A stretch of DNA of 64,000 nucleotides from Macrostomum hystrix (GCA_950097015.1 CATNEN010000005.1:434001-498000), one strand, 5' to 3'; positions 21,351-33,935 are shown, numbered from the stretch's first letter. The notes: generated from the letters alone by a model not told the origin. Numbers and translations are program-made.

Positions 21351-22475
21351 ATGGAGGACGTTTTGGATGCTGACGAGTTTGACAGAATGTTAGAGGCGAT
21401 CACTGTCGACCTGACACCTGAGGGTTCTGCGAGCCGCAGCTCTGTTGAAGTGGAAACCATGGAAGCCGAAGTGCCGAATGAGCAAGAGCTATGCGAAATA
21501 CCGGTACGGCAACCAACAGCGCCGCAGATGGCGAGGACGATAAGCAAGCGACCCGGTGCACCTCAAACCGGCGAGTCTGTTCCAAGCAAGCGAAACCACC
21601 AGGCATCCAAGATACCGGTTCCGGTGGAAAGAGAGGCGTTAGTGCGAACATTGGCAAGTGCAGAAGTACCTGTCTTGGAGGAGATTGTCAATCGCCATCC
21701 GCCTGGAGCTCGGTCAGCAATTGTCTTACCGGTAGCTGAGTCACAACCTGGTCGCAGGCGGAAGATGGCCTATCGTGCAATCGCACCGAAACCGCCACTG
21801 CAGGAGATACAGCCGCAACAACAACAGCCGGCTGTACAGGCCAAGATCCCCAGGACTCGGCAGCAGCCTCTCAAGCTGAAATCGGTGGTTCAACAGCCTC
21901 TGCCGCAGCCGCAGCAGTCGATTCATCCGAAGCCACAGGAGCAGCAGCCGCACCAACAGGGTTGGCAGTCGCAGCAGCAGTCGCAGCAGCAGTCGCAACA
22001 ACAGCCGCAGCAGCAGCCACAACAACAGACTCAGCAGCTGCAGCAACCGCCGCAGCCGCAGTCACCACATCAGCCGCAGCAGGAGCAGGGAGGCGACGAC
22101 GACCAGCCTCCTGGTGATGGTCCCGGAGGCAACTTCCCGGCTATCATGGCTCAAATGCCGGAGGCGCAGCAAGTGGTCCTCAAACGGCAAATTCAGATCA
22201 TCAAAAAGCATTTTCTTCATGTTGCATATGCTCGGTTGGACCGCCTAACACCGCAGCGAGAACACGTCCGGCCGGCTTTTCGAACTCTGCAGGCCCGCTT
22301 CAGCCAAGAGACAGTCATCGCGGCTTGGCGACGTGCGTCGAGCTACGCCAAACACGTGATTATGCGAAATCCTTATGACTATAACAAGATACTCTTGAAC
22401 ATTGAATCGAGATGGGCCGGCAATCTAGTAGGTTGGCCGCGTCATTTATCGTTCCCAGATGAATGTCAGTTCTAG
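21351..22475 (+). CDS. Gypsy ORF3, function unknown
   Basis: 374 residues in the sense direction between pol and the 3' LTR. The N-terminus is acidic (MEDVLDADEFDRMLEAI). The middle (about 145-250) is Pro/Gln-rich with long CAG/CAA-encoded glutamine runs. The C-terminal ~110 residues are mixed and look folded (Arg-rich, aromatic, ending SFPDECQF). There is no signal peptide, membrane span or fusion segment, so it is not an envelope gene. It is richer in GC than pol and closer to the host genes here. I recognise no family. It may be a captured host gene or an accessory factor. Confidence 0.75.
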   Translation: MEDVLDADEFDRMLEAITVDLTPEGSASRSSVEVETMEAEVPNEQELCEIPVRQPTAPQMARTISKRPGAPQTGESVPSKRNHQASKIPVPVEREALVRTLASAEVPVLEEIVNRHPPGARSAIVLPVAESQPGRRRKMAYRAIAPKPPLQEIQPQQQQPAVQAKIPRTRQQPLKLKSVVQQPLPQPQQSIHPKPQEQQPHQQGWQSQQQSQQQSQQQPQQQPQQQTQQLQQPPQPQSPHQPQQEQGGDDDQPPGDGPGGNFPAIMAQMPEAQQVVLKRQIQIIKKHFLHVAYARLDRLTPQREHVRPAFRTLQARFSQETVIAAWRRASSYAKHVIMRNPYDYNKILLNIESRWAGNLVGWPRHLSFPDECQF

Positions 22476-22559
22476 TTTTTGTCATTTTTCCTTTTGTCAT
22501 TTTGTCATTTTGTCATTTTTATCACTTATTATTCAAAAAATGCCTTTAGGGAAGCCAAT

Positions 22560-22881
22560 TGTAAGAGGCTATATTTTGTATTTTTCCGTAGCTTGTATTT
22601 TACCGTAACTTCGCTTAATTCTAGGAAATTGTAGAAATTCACCGTTGTTTAACTACGCTTTAATTTTTGTTTAAATATGCACACTCAACCCCAATTTCTT
22701 GCTATAAATATACGCGCGCTGTAAGGAGAAAAACTAACTTTCGGGAGCATAACCCAAGTTCAAGAATAAAATATGCTGAATGCACGTGTTCTTTGAATAA
22801 AATTTGCTATAAAAGAGGAAATAACGTTGGGAATATATAAAACGTATTGGAGGACAGTTTATTATTGAGACGATAGCAAAA
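22560..22881 (+). repeat. 3' LTR, first part
   Basis: 322 bp that match 14607-14928 of the 5' LTR base for base as far as I could compare. It stops at GATAGCAAAA, where the DNA transposon begins. TTTGTCAT repeats and a weak purine run precede it. Confidence 0.95.
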
Positions 22882-22899
22882 CCCTAGGCGCCAATAATT

Positions 22900-23640
22900 T
22901 CAAATAATGCATTTACAATGCAAGATGCATTATATTGCATTGGAAATGCATTACAAATGCATTTTTGTGCATTGGCAAAATAATGCAAACCAATGTATTA
23001 TAAATGTATTGAAGATGCATTATTTCGCCTTAAAACTGCACTTTTAAGTAATGCATTGTCAATATATTGAGAATGCATTATTTTATCCTGAAAATGCACT
23101 TCAAAACAATGCATTATAAATGTATCAAGAATGCATTATTTTGCCTTCTGAAATGCACTGCAGAACAATGCATTGCAAATATATTGAGAATGCATTATTT
23201 TATCCTAAAAATGCACTTCAAAACAATGCATTATAAATGTATCAAGAATGCATTATTTTGCCTTGTGAAATGCACTGCAAAACAATGCATTGCAAATATA
23301 TTGAGAATGCATTATTTTATCCTAAAATTGCAGTTTAAAACAACATTATAAATGTATCAAGAATGCATTATTTTGCCTTCCGAAATGCACTGCAGAACAA
23401 TGCATTATAAATGTATCAAGAATGCATTATTTTGCCTTGTGAAATGTACTGCAAAACAATGCATTGCAAATATATTAAGAATGCATTATTTTATCCTAAA
23501 ATTGCAGTTTAAAACAATGCATTATAATTGCATTAAGAATGCATTATTTTGCATTGGAAGCGCGCAAAGTTTCACTATTCAAAACAATGCATTATTTATA
23601 AATCAAGAATTTATTTTCCTACATATTCCTAATAGATCTT
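22900..23640. repeat. Left subterminal repeat zone of the DNA transposon
   Basis: Many ATGCATTATTTTGC / CAATGCATTATAAATG words, arranged as a higher-order repeat of roughly 117 bp from 23060 to 23560. They probably serve as binding sites for an element-encoded protein, by analogy with plant CACTA elements. Confidence 0.8.
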
Positions 23641-24562
23641 AGCAGTTCGGACAAGATTTTATAGGATAAGTCAGATCTTACAAGGCTGAATGTAAGATTG
23701 TCAACTATAGGGATGCATTTTAAGTGTGACGGGTGTCGTGGGCATGCATATGTGTTTGCCTTTAAACTGCAATATATGTAATTCGCACTACAATTTTATA
23801 TAGAAAGAAATATATTTTTGGTAAATTGACCGAAGATATGTTCGATTATTATCTGACTTATCTGACTTATATGAGAATTCTACAATGTATGAAAAGTATG
23901 ACTTTTATGCATTGCGCTCTATTACGCATCACACACGAGCAGAAAAAAAGTCACTATATCGATACACAAAATTATAGGTATATGTGAAATTATGAGTTCT
24001 GAGACGAGTAAGTTGGAGTAGAAAACAAGCACGCATTCATTAGCGTCCGCGCAGTCATATTTATTGTACTAGTACGACTCAATGGCTGACTCAGCATTGT
24101 TAGGAGATTAGGGGTGGGTGCTACAGCGCCTTGCATCAGTGAGAGAAAGTAAGCACAGTGGGGTGACATGGGTGCACGTGAACTATAGCCATGCAGATAG
24201 CAAATAGCGAGTATTGAAATGACAATAACTAGCTGTTATAGAGTGGCGCGCAAATAGTACTTTTGCTAAGCTATCCGACAGTATACTAAAACAAGAGACA
24301 GACACAAATTAGTTCTGGAATTTTTGAGTCATATCTTCTATGTACACAAATATTTTGTTAAAGTTACCATTTTTGGCACATATTGAAATATTCTTACTCT
24401 TGCGCTGGACATATTTATTCATATCATAGTTTGCTAGTTTATATCATTTCATATCATTCATATCAGTTCATATCATTCATATCAGTTCATATCATTTTGC
24501 TAGTTCTATTATTCTATTATATATTATACGGCCTGCTCTTTACTTGTAATTTATATATAGAC

Positions 24563-27500
24563 ATGTCGAATAATGCAACTGGTTCTATTTCGCGTCGCTC
24601 CAAAAGAAGGTCGAAAGCTGTGGATCGGTTGGCACAACAGGACCCAAAATCTCTTTCAATTAAGTTTTTTTTTTATGTTAAGGAAAGTGGGCAATATGTG
24701 ACTGCCAGTAGGTCAAGCCCAATAATGAAAGAGTTTAATTCTTCTTTTCCAGACAATAGGAACTGGAAAGTGGTAAGTCAATTGTGCACCTTGGCCATAC
24801 TTTACTAGGCCTATGTAAGGCCTATAATTTTTAAATTGGGGCATCTTTCAAAGATCATGTATTAGTGGGGGCCATGAATCTTTATATGTATGTCATATGT
24901 TGTATTTCCCTATATGATATTGTTTTTGTTGACTTGGATTTTTAGTAATTATTGCTTATGTTATGACTAAAAAAAATATTATAAAATTTAAATTATTTAA
25001 TTTAGGATTACTGTTAAGTTCGGCAAGTTAGGCTATTACATATATAAGACAAGGATTTTGGTTTAGGTATATAATATGGAAGATAGTTAGGTTATTAGGT
25101 AGTTTAGGGCAAATGTAAAGTTTAGGTATTCAAATTGGGGATATATTAATTATACTTGTACTTTTGTCATAGATAATAATAATAATTGTTATTAGAGTTA
25201 GGAAGGCAAGAGCATAGCTTTATTATAGGTTAAGATTTAGGTATACAAGATATGATACCCTAAATGCTAATTCCCTAGAGAAATTGTCTTTACCATTATA
25301 TCCTATAGAAATATAGGGTCAATATCTAGGGTCCCTATAGAATATATGCAACTTGTAACTATTTTTACAAACCAAAAATAACCTTTGCATTTAGACTTTA
25401 TATAAAAAAAGAACATTAAAATTATTTTATATTAATTATGGTAAGGTCTTGTAAGTGAGCTTTTACTTTAGAAATAAGAAAGTGATAATAAATACTTGAG
25501 TAAGCATAAATATGATAAACCAAAAAGAGTTAGAACTAAGAGTATTTATATATTCAAATGAAAAAGACTGCCTTTTAAAGTGATACCAACTAACCCTATT
25601 GCAGTGCATATAGGTTTTGATAGATAGTGTCTTTTATAGATAAACTAGTATTTTGCTATAGTATAGTTATGGCTACTGTTATAGATTATAATAAGAACAT
25701 CCTAAAAAGTAAAAAGAGTAATGATGGTTATAGGAACATCATTATTGAAAAATAAATTGATTGTGGTTATGGTTATGACATGATTTTCAAATCATAGTTA
25801 AATATAGTTAGTTAAGGTCTTTAAGTTAGTTAAATATAAGTTTAAATAGATTAAAATGGTTATATTCTTCTATGTTGTAATTGTACTCTTAAGTGTAATA
25901 TGACTAATTTAGAAGAGTATATCCATTGTCTTATAGAATCTAAGAAGTGTAGGATTTTCATCTCTTAGTTTATCTTTTCATCTCTTAGTTTATCTTTTCC
26001 TTGTTGAAATAATATATAGCTAAAGGAAGCAAAATATGGTTATGGTTTTGGCTATGCGAAGTTGCAGAAAATTGTATTTTATGTCAATTACAGTTATGGA
26101 AACTCATTATAGCAAAGTTGATTATGGATACTATTATCGTTATGGTTATGGTCCAAAGGATTTGTAGCAGCAAAACACTAAGATAAACATATGTATCTTT
26201 CCTTTTTCTATGTTCTTCTTTTAGAATGTTTATTGTCTATTAAACCCCTAATCATATTTGTTTGACTTGTTCAGAAAAGCTATGAATTCTTTTCTTTGAC
26301 TTGTAGATTGCATTCATCTCTTATTTAATTTTTTTCTTTACATTCCTGTTTAGGGTGGCTTCTACCCACTAGATTTTGGTCAAGAAGGAATCTGGCAAGG
26401 TTGCCTGCTTCATGCTGGCACACAAGCATCTGTCAACATGCTGGAGAAGAAGATGGCAGCATTTATTTCTGAGCATAAAACTGCAGGCAATTTAACAGAT
26501 GCCATTCTGCAAGAGTTTGTCAGGGGTATGTCAGTGCTGCTATATAAATACATTTTGGAACACTGTGTATCATCTTATTACAATAGTTGACAGGCAATTC
26601 ATATACTTACTATTTTAGGCCAGCATTCACCAATATCTTCCAGTGATTCCTCTGATGACTCTGAGCATGCTGATGCCAATGATGCCAGAGCTTCATTGCA
26701 AAAGCGCCCACGCCATGAGGCCACCAATTGTCATGGTGATGCTACTGCTTGTCCTAGAAGTTCTGGTGCCCTCACTGGTATTGAGAACCATGTAGCTGGT
26801 GACCGTGCTGGAATTCGGATTGAGCAAGAGTTTGCAGTGATGAATAGGTTCATGACTGCCACACCTGGTCATTCTGCTGCTGAAGCTGCTGCTATTGGTA
26901 CTGATGCACTCGATGGGGAAGAGATTTCTAATGTCCAAATCTATGCCAAACTGGGTAAATAATTTTAGTGGCTTAATAATTTCAAAATAATTTTACTCTG
27001 TGTAAAAACTTGACTTGGACAGGTTGGCAGATTGCTTTGACTGTGTGCAGTTTTCACAATAACTATAGCATGGGAGAGGCACATTTTCTAGGCTTCTGTC
27101 CTCAGATTAGCACACATGGCTCACTTGTTTGACTTGCAATATTTCGAGCTTTACTTAATGTAGATTGTGGAGTACATATGTCCTTTATCTATGTAACTTT
27201 ATAGCCATGATGTGGTTATGCAAGGTTTTTTCCACTTTTTTTCATTTTCAGTGAAGATAGAAGCCTATATGCATAGTGAGTTCAGGAAGCTCAAGAGGAA
27301 TGCAAAGGAATCGACTTTCCGGCGTGCTGAACCTAGCAATGAGGTATGATGCTATTTAGTTCTTAAATATCTATGTGCATAAAATTCACAACAAATATAT
27401 TCATTTTCTTATTTAAATAACGCTTCTACATTTTTCCATATGGGACAAGGTAGCTACAGCTAGTCCAGTAGGTTAGCTGCATCCACCATCACTACAAATT

Positions 27501-29015
27501 TAAGCAATATTGGCTGTTATACTTACTGTAGGCTAAATTTGCTTCTGACTCTCAAGGCAACCTTTGATAGCTTAAACCAGCTGTTCTCTAGCCCCAGTCA
27601 AGCAAACAATGATATGGTACCAGTTTTAAGCTAGGATAAATTACAATTTACATGTGGCTTGACTTGCAACTGCCTCCTCCACAGTCAGGTTACTGACTGT
27701 ATAGCTATATATGCATAGCCCTTGGGTGCACCCCATACTTCATGCAGAGTACTTGCAGCAGAAGCATTTTTTGCTTTACAGAATTTTTTCCAGCAGGTCA
27801 GGTGGGTTGTATATGTTATTTCATTGTTATTTCAAACTTTTGCAACATAGTCCTTAGCTTATAGCTACCAGTTAGAAATTCTCTTTTGGATATAGGTGTG
27901 TTATTATGTGCAAATTAATGGATTATTATATTTGGTAGTCTTCATTTTAAGTGGCATAGAAGCATGCGGAGCATTATATTTTTCTGCACACATTCCAGGA
28001 GTTCACTGATGTTGATGGTGTCAAGTTTGGCCTGGGGTCTCTGAAGAGAACCAATCCATCTACATTCATCCGCCAGTTTGCTCTCAAGCGGTATGGTCTG
28101 GCCTATTTGATGACACATGTTGTTGAACCAGGAAAGAAGACCACCCGGATAGCTGCCTCACAAGAGGTAGTGGATGAACTAAAGAGTGAGTTAACCTTTG
28201 GTTGCTTAATTGCTGATTGTTTTATGAAATATAGCACTAATGCCTGTTATCTATTGTGAAAGATATTACATTTTGCTTGACTGTGTAGTAATTTCTTGTT
28301 AGACAGCATAAATGTATTGTATCAGGTATGTAAAGTAATAAGCCTTGGAATAAGGGTGGAAGTGTGGCATGACCAGTAATATCCATATGCTAATTCTGTA
28401 CTTTTTGGTAATGTTGGTTTGAGGAACAGAATAAAATTTCTGAATATTAAACTACAGTTTTATTAGCAACTTAATATGGAACATAAATTTAAAGACATAC
28501 ATGACATTGTAAACCACTAAGACTAGCAGTAAGGAATACAATCCAATTATTTCCAATTCAAGTATGCCAAGAAATATATTTTCAGGTGAATAGCAAAATT
28601 GTGCTGTCAATGCAATCACTTGGTAGAGTAACTATGCACTCCACTGCTCTGTAGTCAGTGGGCCATGAAGTTTACTTTATCTTCCTTAAAGTGGATATCA
28701 ACTTACAGCTTGGTTGACTGGAGTAGGGATGCTTGGTCACTTGCTCACCTTGATGGTCAGGGATGCAACATTTATCAATGCTGTTTTTCTTTGCCATGTG
28801 TCATGCACCCCATGCATCTCTCCTATTTTCTCTTCTCTAAAGAGTATAACAGATAAATTTAGTATAATTTTGCTTCCCAAATTGTAGAGGTTCTACAACT
28901 GGCTTTTCAACCTAGCAGCGCCGATTCCGGAGAAGCGATGTGGACCATGGCACGGAAGAGTCTGAATCAGACTTATGCGGAGCAGAATCATGCTGCAAAG
29001 AGCCCTAAAACCTAA
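24563..29015 (+). CDS. Second protein of the DNA transposon (possible BEN-like DNA-binding domain)
   Basis: Six exons: 24563-24772, 26354-26525, 26619-26954, 27252-27343, 27999-28185, 28888-29015. They total 1125 nt, 374 residues, and every GT-AG join keeps frame. The N-terminus is basic (SRRSKRRSK). Exon 2 encodes GGFYPLDFGQEGIWQGCLLH. Exon 3 is Ser/Asp-rich then Ala-rich. Exons 4-6 encode a basic helical region (YMHSEFRKLKRNAK; NPSTFIRQFALKRYGLAYL) that loosely resembles a BEN domain. It lies wholly inside the transposon and on the transposase strand. By analogy with TnpA of Spm it could bind the subterminal repeats; that role is inference. I recognise no certain family. Confidence 0.72.
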
Positions 29016-29714
29016 GGTCCCTGGATTATATTGGGTTGATTTACAACGGTGGGAAGTGCATTGTTTAATTTTTTTATTTTTATGGAAGGCAGTGTATTAA
29101 TTATATGTTAATGTTGAGCCTAAGCATTGTGTGGGTTGATATTTTTTGTGGAAATAAAAAAATGGCAATCATTGACTTTTGGAATTTTGTCTTCGAGTTA
29201 TTACTTTCTGCTTGTTTAATGTACTTCTGTGTGTTGCTTAAGATAATATTTAGTGGCGTTAAGTTTTGTCTAAGGTATAATAAATGAATTGTTTTTTTCT
29301 AGTGTCAACATAACAATGGCAGTTACTAATAGGGCTGCTCATCTATACTTCTCTGGTTAGATATGAGAAATATCAAGGGATGCACATGATCATAACTGCA
29401 GAGTCAGCATGGATAAGATAACTGATGCAAACTATTTTGGGCCTTTGCACATAAATGTCTGATTTAAATCCTTTACTTAAGTATATAGAGTTTATAGTAA
29501 GGAAAAGAATTTTTCTTCAGTCTTCAGTTCACATAAGTGTCGGCCATTGTATATAGCTACTGCGATAGCACTGTATAAAAGATGGCAATGACATGTATTC
29601 TAAATCGCCTGCATTGTATATTGAGAGCAAGTGTTGACTGAAAGTAGTGATGGGTGTTAAATGAATAGTAAATGTATGTACAAATGCTACTTTTCTTACT
29701 CTGCAGCAGCCACC

Positions 29715-32216
29715 ATGCAGCACATCCAGAAGACATCGGCGACAGGATCGGCCAGTGCCTCTGTGTCATCGGCGACAGGATCGGCCAGTGCCTCTGTGTC
29801 ATCGGCAACAGGATCGGCTAGTGCCTCTGTGTCATCGGCGACAGGATCGGCTAGTGCCTCTGTGTCATCGGCGACAGGATCGGCTAGTGCCTCTGTGTCA
29901 TCGGCGACAGGATCGGCTAGTGCCTCTGTGTCATCGGCGACAGGATCGGCCAGTGCCTCTGTGTCATCGGCGACAGGATCGGCCAGTGCCTCTGTGTCAT
30001 CGGCGACAGGATCGGCCAGGGCCTCTGTGTCATCGGCGACAGGATCGGCCAGTGCCTCTGTGTCATCGGCGACAGGATCGGCCCTGTCGTCATCGTCGTC
30101 GTCATCTGACCATGCGTCTGCTGGTGCCTCAGTGCCAATGACATCTCAACGATTGCATTCAACGGTGTCAGCCCAAGGAGCAGCAGAGCCACTCCTGCCA
30201 CTCTCTGTTTTTCAAGAGAGGCATCTCATTCTGCAGCATTCACTTGAAGACGAGTGCACCGTTGCTTCTCTTTTGCGGCTGTGGCAGCTTAACGAGAACT
30301 GTAGCGATGCTGCTATGAATCGACTACTCCTCCTCCTAAGCCACATTCCGGATAGAAATTTGCCAAAGTCTGCAAAGCAAATGAAAACGCGAGTGAAAAA
30401 TTTCTTCTGTCATTCATTTACCTCTGCTCGTCTGTGTCTGGTTTGTGAAAAGGCTGGCTGCCGTGAACATGAAGACTTGGCCACTACCGTCGTGATTACG
30501 AATGTGCAAGGCCAGATCGAGAACATCTTGGACTCACAGTTGGAGGTGCTTTTGGAGTACGAGCGCGAGATGAGCAGTGGCATGTACACTGATGTCCTTA
30601 ACTCCGATGTAGCAGAAAACCTCGAGCGAAGCTCTGGTACTAACCTACACATGTATTTTTTGCTTAATGCAGATGGAGCTTCATTTTGGGAAAATTCTGA
30701 CGTGCAGATATGGCCTCTGACAGCAATCCTTCTGAATCTTCCTCCTGGCAAGAGGAAATTGTTTCGAAACATCATTTTGCTTGCACTGGTTTCCGCTAAA
30801 CAGAAGCCCAACTTTCGCCAATGTCTGCCTGCAATTCTCAACAAGCTGCCTACACTGGTTGAATATGGCAGATTTTCAGTGCACCTGCATTTCTCTTTCA
30901 TTGTAAGTGATCTCCCAGCTCTCGCCTCACTGTTCTGCATAAAGCAGTTCAATGGAGAATTCTCCTGTCCTAAGTGCCTCAACCCTGGCAAAAGTCTGCG
31001 AACTGGGCTCTGGGTGTTTGCCCCAAATTCCCAGTGTCCGCTCCGAACAACTGCATTTCATCTCGAATGTGTGCGCTTCCTTGAACAGTCGGGCCTAAAG
31101 AGCATTTTTGGCGTAACTGGAGTGTCACCGCTGTGTAAGCGTATCAGTTTCCCAGCAAACTTCATAATTGACGGAATGCATGCATTTTTCGAGGGCCAGG
31201 TCAAGCTTCTGCTAACAATGTCAACTGACGGCAAGAACCGCCACGAGGAGTTTTTCATCGGTCGTTCTGTTCGCGAAGTTGTTGATTCATTGCTTGAAAA
31301 TCTAAAGTTTCCACATGGAATTCATCGGCCGCCTACCCTGGCAAGATTGAGTCTCTGGAAGGCGAAGGATTTTAAGTTGTTTTCCCTGTACTTGTGGATT
31401 CCTTTGCTGCTGGCTCAACAGAATGGTTTACACCGGGAGCTCATTTTCTGCCTAATCGCAGTCTACCATTTCATGTACAGCAATGCCGGATTTGAGCAGG
31501 TTCAGTTGCTCACCACTGCTTTCATGGAGAGTGCAGCTGAAGTCTTTTCAGAGGAGGTACATCGATTGAACTTCCATCTGTTGGAGCACATGGGGAATCA
31601 GTGCCGCGAGTTTGGACCAATATCTTCTTACTCAATGTTTCCATTCGAAGGTGCGATGCTGCATTTCAAGCACATGTTTTCTGGTACTCGCTATCAAGCC
31701 GAGCAGATTGCCGAGCGTTTTTTTTGGTACAGTTCATTGGTTAATTCCTTTCAACACTCTGAATTCACCGCTTACGAGGCATTTACATCTGCAATCGCTG
31801 ATACATCGCTACCAAGGGACTGCATAGTGGTAAATGGACAAGCAGTCTTCGCACATGGGCACGAGACCAACTTCAAGACATGCTCCTCGTTCGTCTACCT
31901 GAAGGATGGTCGCTTTTCTCTGATCAGGGAAGTCTGTCCAGGTGGCCAGAGTTTTCTAGGATCAATACTAGACTCAGTGGGAACGCTTCAAAGTGTCCTC
32001 TTCCCGCTGTTTACTCGGCCAGTTCTAGCAGCAGCTCGTTCCAAGCCGTCGCTGCGCTACGAAATGTTCAACAGAAATGCCCGCAATGATGGGATTGAAT
32101 GGTTTCCGTCTTCAATGATTCAGTCGCGCTGCATAAAGATTGATCTCAATCATCTGCGTGGTGTAGGTAGTTTTTTTTCTCTGGTACCTATGTTGGAAGA
32201 GAGCGAGCATGACTAG
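29715..32216 (+). CDS. CACTA/EnSpm-type (Transposase_21-like) transposase
   Basis: 833 residues from the ATG after an acceptor-like CTGCAG; the frame is also open 18 codons upstream. An N-terminal low-complexity zone holds ten 11-residue SATGSASASVS units. A possible zinc cluster (CLVCEKAGCREHE) follows. The core has LNADGASFW (D320), LPPGKRKLFRN, SAKQKPNF, CPKC (C418, C421), IDGMHAFFEG (D486, H489), RLSLWKAKDFKLF and FPFEGAM (E645) with SGTRYQ. This order matches the D-D-E catalytic plan of CMC transposases, including the tnp2-like KPN and GTR motifs. The ORF is intact, so the protein may be active. An upstream coding exon is possible. Confidence 0.85.
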   Translation: MQHIQKTSATGSASASVSSATGSASASVSSATGSASASVSSATGSASASVSSATGSASASVSSATGSASASVSSATGSASASVSSATGSASASVSSATGSARASVSSATGSASASVSSATGSALSSSSSSSDHASAGASVPMTSQRLHSTVSAQGAAEPLLPLSVFQERHLILQHSLEDECTVASLLRLWQLNENCSDAAMNRLLLLLSHIPDRNLPKSAKQMKTRVKNFFCHSFTSARLCLVCEKAGCREHEDLATTVVITNVQGQIENILDSQLEVLLEYEREMSSGMYTDVLNSDVAENLERSSGTNLHMYFLLNADGASFWENSDVQIWPLTAILLNLPPGKRKLFRNIILLALVSAKQKPNFRQCLPAILNKLPTLVEYGRFSVHLHFSFIVSDLPALASLFCIKQFNGEFSCPKCLNPGKSLRTGLWVFAPNSQCPLRTTAFHLECVRFLEQSGLKSIFGVTGVSPLCKRISFPANFIIDGMHAFFEGQVKLLLTMSTDGKNRHEEFFIGRSVREVVDSLLENLKFPHGIHRPPTLARLSLWKAKDFKLFSLYLWIPLLLAQQNGLHRELIFCLIAVYHFMYSNAGFEQVQLLTTAFMESAAEVFSEEVHRLNFHLLEHMGNQCREFGPISSYSMFPFEGAMLHFKHMFSGTRYQAEQIAERFFWYSSLVNSFQHSEFTAYEAFTSAIADTSLPRDCIVVNGQAVFAHGHETNFKTCSSFVYLKDGRFSLIREVCPGGQSFLGSILDSVGTLQSVLFPLFTRPVLAAARSKPSLRYEMFNRNARNDGIEWFPSSMIQSRCIKIDLNHLRGVGSFFSLVPMLEESEHD
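29736..30090 (+). repeat. 33-bp minisatellite inside the transposase gene
   Basis: Ten full near-identical units plus a partial one, starting TCGGCGACAGGATCGGCCAG and encoding SATGSASASVS. The unit length is a multiple of three, so the frame is kept. Confidence 0.95.
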
Positions 32217-33360
32217 GTGGTGCATTGAAGACTGTTTCTTTATTTCTCCGGTCCTATTTTTCTGCATTCGCTCACAATACTCAATTTCTCAAATATCTCA
32301 ATTATCAATTGAAGTCCATGTGTCTGTTCTGCGATCATCTCGTACTCTAATATCAGGCTATTTTTATATATTGCTAATCATGCAATTTATTTAGGTGCTC
32401 TGTTTTCACGTGCATTTTTCTGTATATTCAGAGAAAAAAATGTGTTGATACTCAAAATCCTTCCATGCGCTCATGTGCTACTTTCGTTGTCCTTTTTATG
32501 CATTTTGTTTCAGGGCTGAAATATTCCTGAAATATTCTGCAAGCGTATACGTTCATTCTTAACTGCTTCGTGCAATCAGGCTGCATTTACTTTTTGCGTG
32601 TATAGTTATTTTAAGTTAATTTTTCCGTTGGTCCTTTGTTGCTTTAGCAGCTGAATCATAGAAAAAAATGTTTTAAATTGCCTGTTTACTTAAGTAAAGG
32701 AAATTTTGTGCTACATGTTCTATAAATTCTCATAATTTCCTCAAATTTCTATATATTGAAACCATGCGATGTACAATCGTTGTAAACTAACTTTGTCTAA
32801 GCTGCTTACACTTGCAATTTAGCATCAGTGACTGCATTTTCACTTTATGCAAATGTGACTCTTGGCAGCAATGATTACTGAAGTAATCAGGTTTTCCCAT
32901 GCAAGCGCTAGTTGCTTTTATGTGTAATATTCATTTTGATTGAACTTTTTTTAATTTTCTCTTCAATGATAATCACATTAATGTATTTATATAATCACAA
33001 TAATATTATATTATATACAATTATACATGAATAAGTGCCAACAAACATATCACTGTTAATCACTGATTTTGTGTCCTCCAGCATCATAGTCTGCTGAACT
33101 AAACATGTATAGATGGAAGTAGAATGATCCGGTTCTTTTTCATATGTTTTATATTATTTAGAAGTGCATGTCTAGGCATAAATATCTGAATTTTAATATC
33201 TAGTGTAATGCTCTGACATGGGATTTACGTAACTGACAAGCTAAGTACAATTATTAGCAAAGACGGTTAGAAGCTTGCATATGTATTTAGGCATGCACTT
33301 GACACTAGACCCTTGAAATTGAAGTCAAGCTTCTTGTAAGTAAGTGGCCTAAACAATTCC
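32217..33360. other. Transposon region after the transposase, no gene seen
   Basis: AT-rich sequence with no convincing reading frame, leading into the right subterminal repeat zone. Confidence 0.6.
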
Positions 33361-33379
33361 GCCTTTCGATAAAAATTAT

Positions 33380-33935
33380 AATGCATTGATTATAATGGAT
33401 TATTTATAGATTATAATGCATTATTGCTAGATTATAATGCACTACAATATATTATAATGCATTATTAATAGATTATAATGTATTATTAATAGATTATAAT
33501 GTATTATTAATAGATTATAATGTATTATTAATAGATTATAATGTATTATTAATAGATTATAATGTATTATTAATAGATTATAATGTATTATTAATAGATT
33601 ATAATGTATTATTAATAGATTATAATGTATTATTAATAGATTATAATGTATTATTAATAGATTATAATGTATTATTAATAGATTATAATGTATTATTAAT
33701 AGATTATAATGTATTATTAATAGATTATAATGTATTATTAATAGATTATAATGTATTATTAATAGATTATAATGTATTATTAATAGATTATAATGTATTA
33801 TTAATAGATTATAATGTATTATTAATAGATTATAATGTATTATTAATAGATTATAATGTATTATTAATGGATTATAATGTATTATTAATAGATTATAATG
33901 TATTATTAATACATTACAATGCATTATTCATGCAT
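33380..33935. repeat. Right subterminal 21-bp tandem array
   Basis: About 24 near-perfect copies of ATTATAATGTATTATTAATA(G), followed by TGCATTAT words and the right inverted repeat. The long minus-strand frame over it is an artefact of a unit length divisible by three. Confidence 0.95.

Noticed and set aside
21351-22475. Gypsy ORF3 as an envelope (errantivirus) gene
   Set aside because: No signal peptide, membrane span, cleavage site or fusion segment; the protein is Gln/Pro-rich.
33442-33924. 160-codon minus-strand frame of IIHYNLL repeats
   Set aside because: It is an artefact of a 21-bp array in the transposon's subterminal zone.
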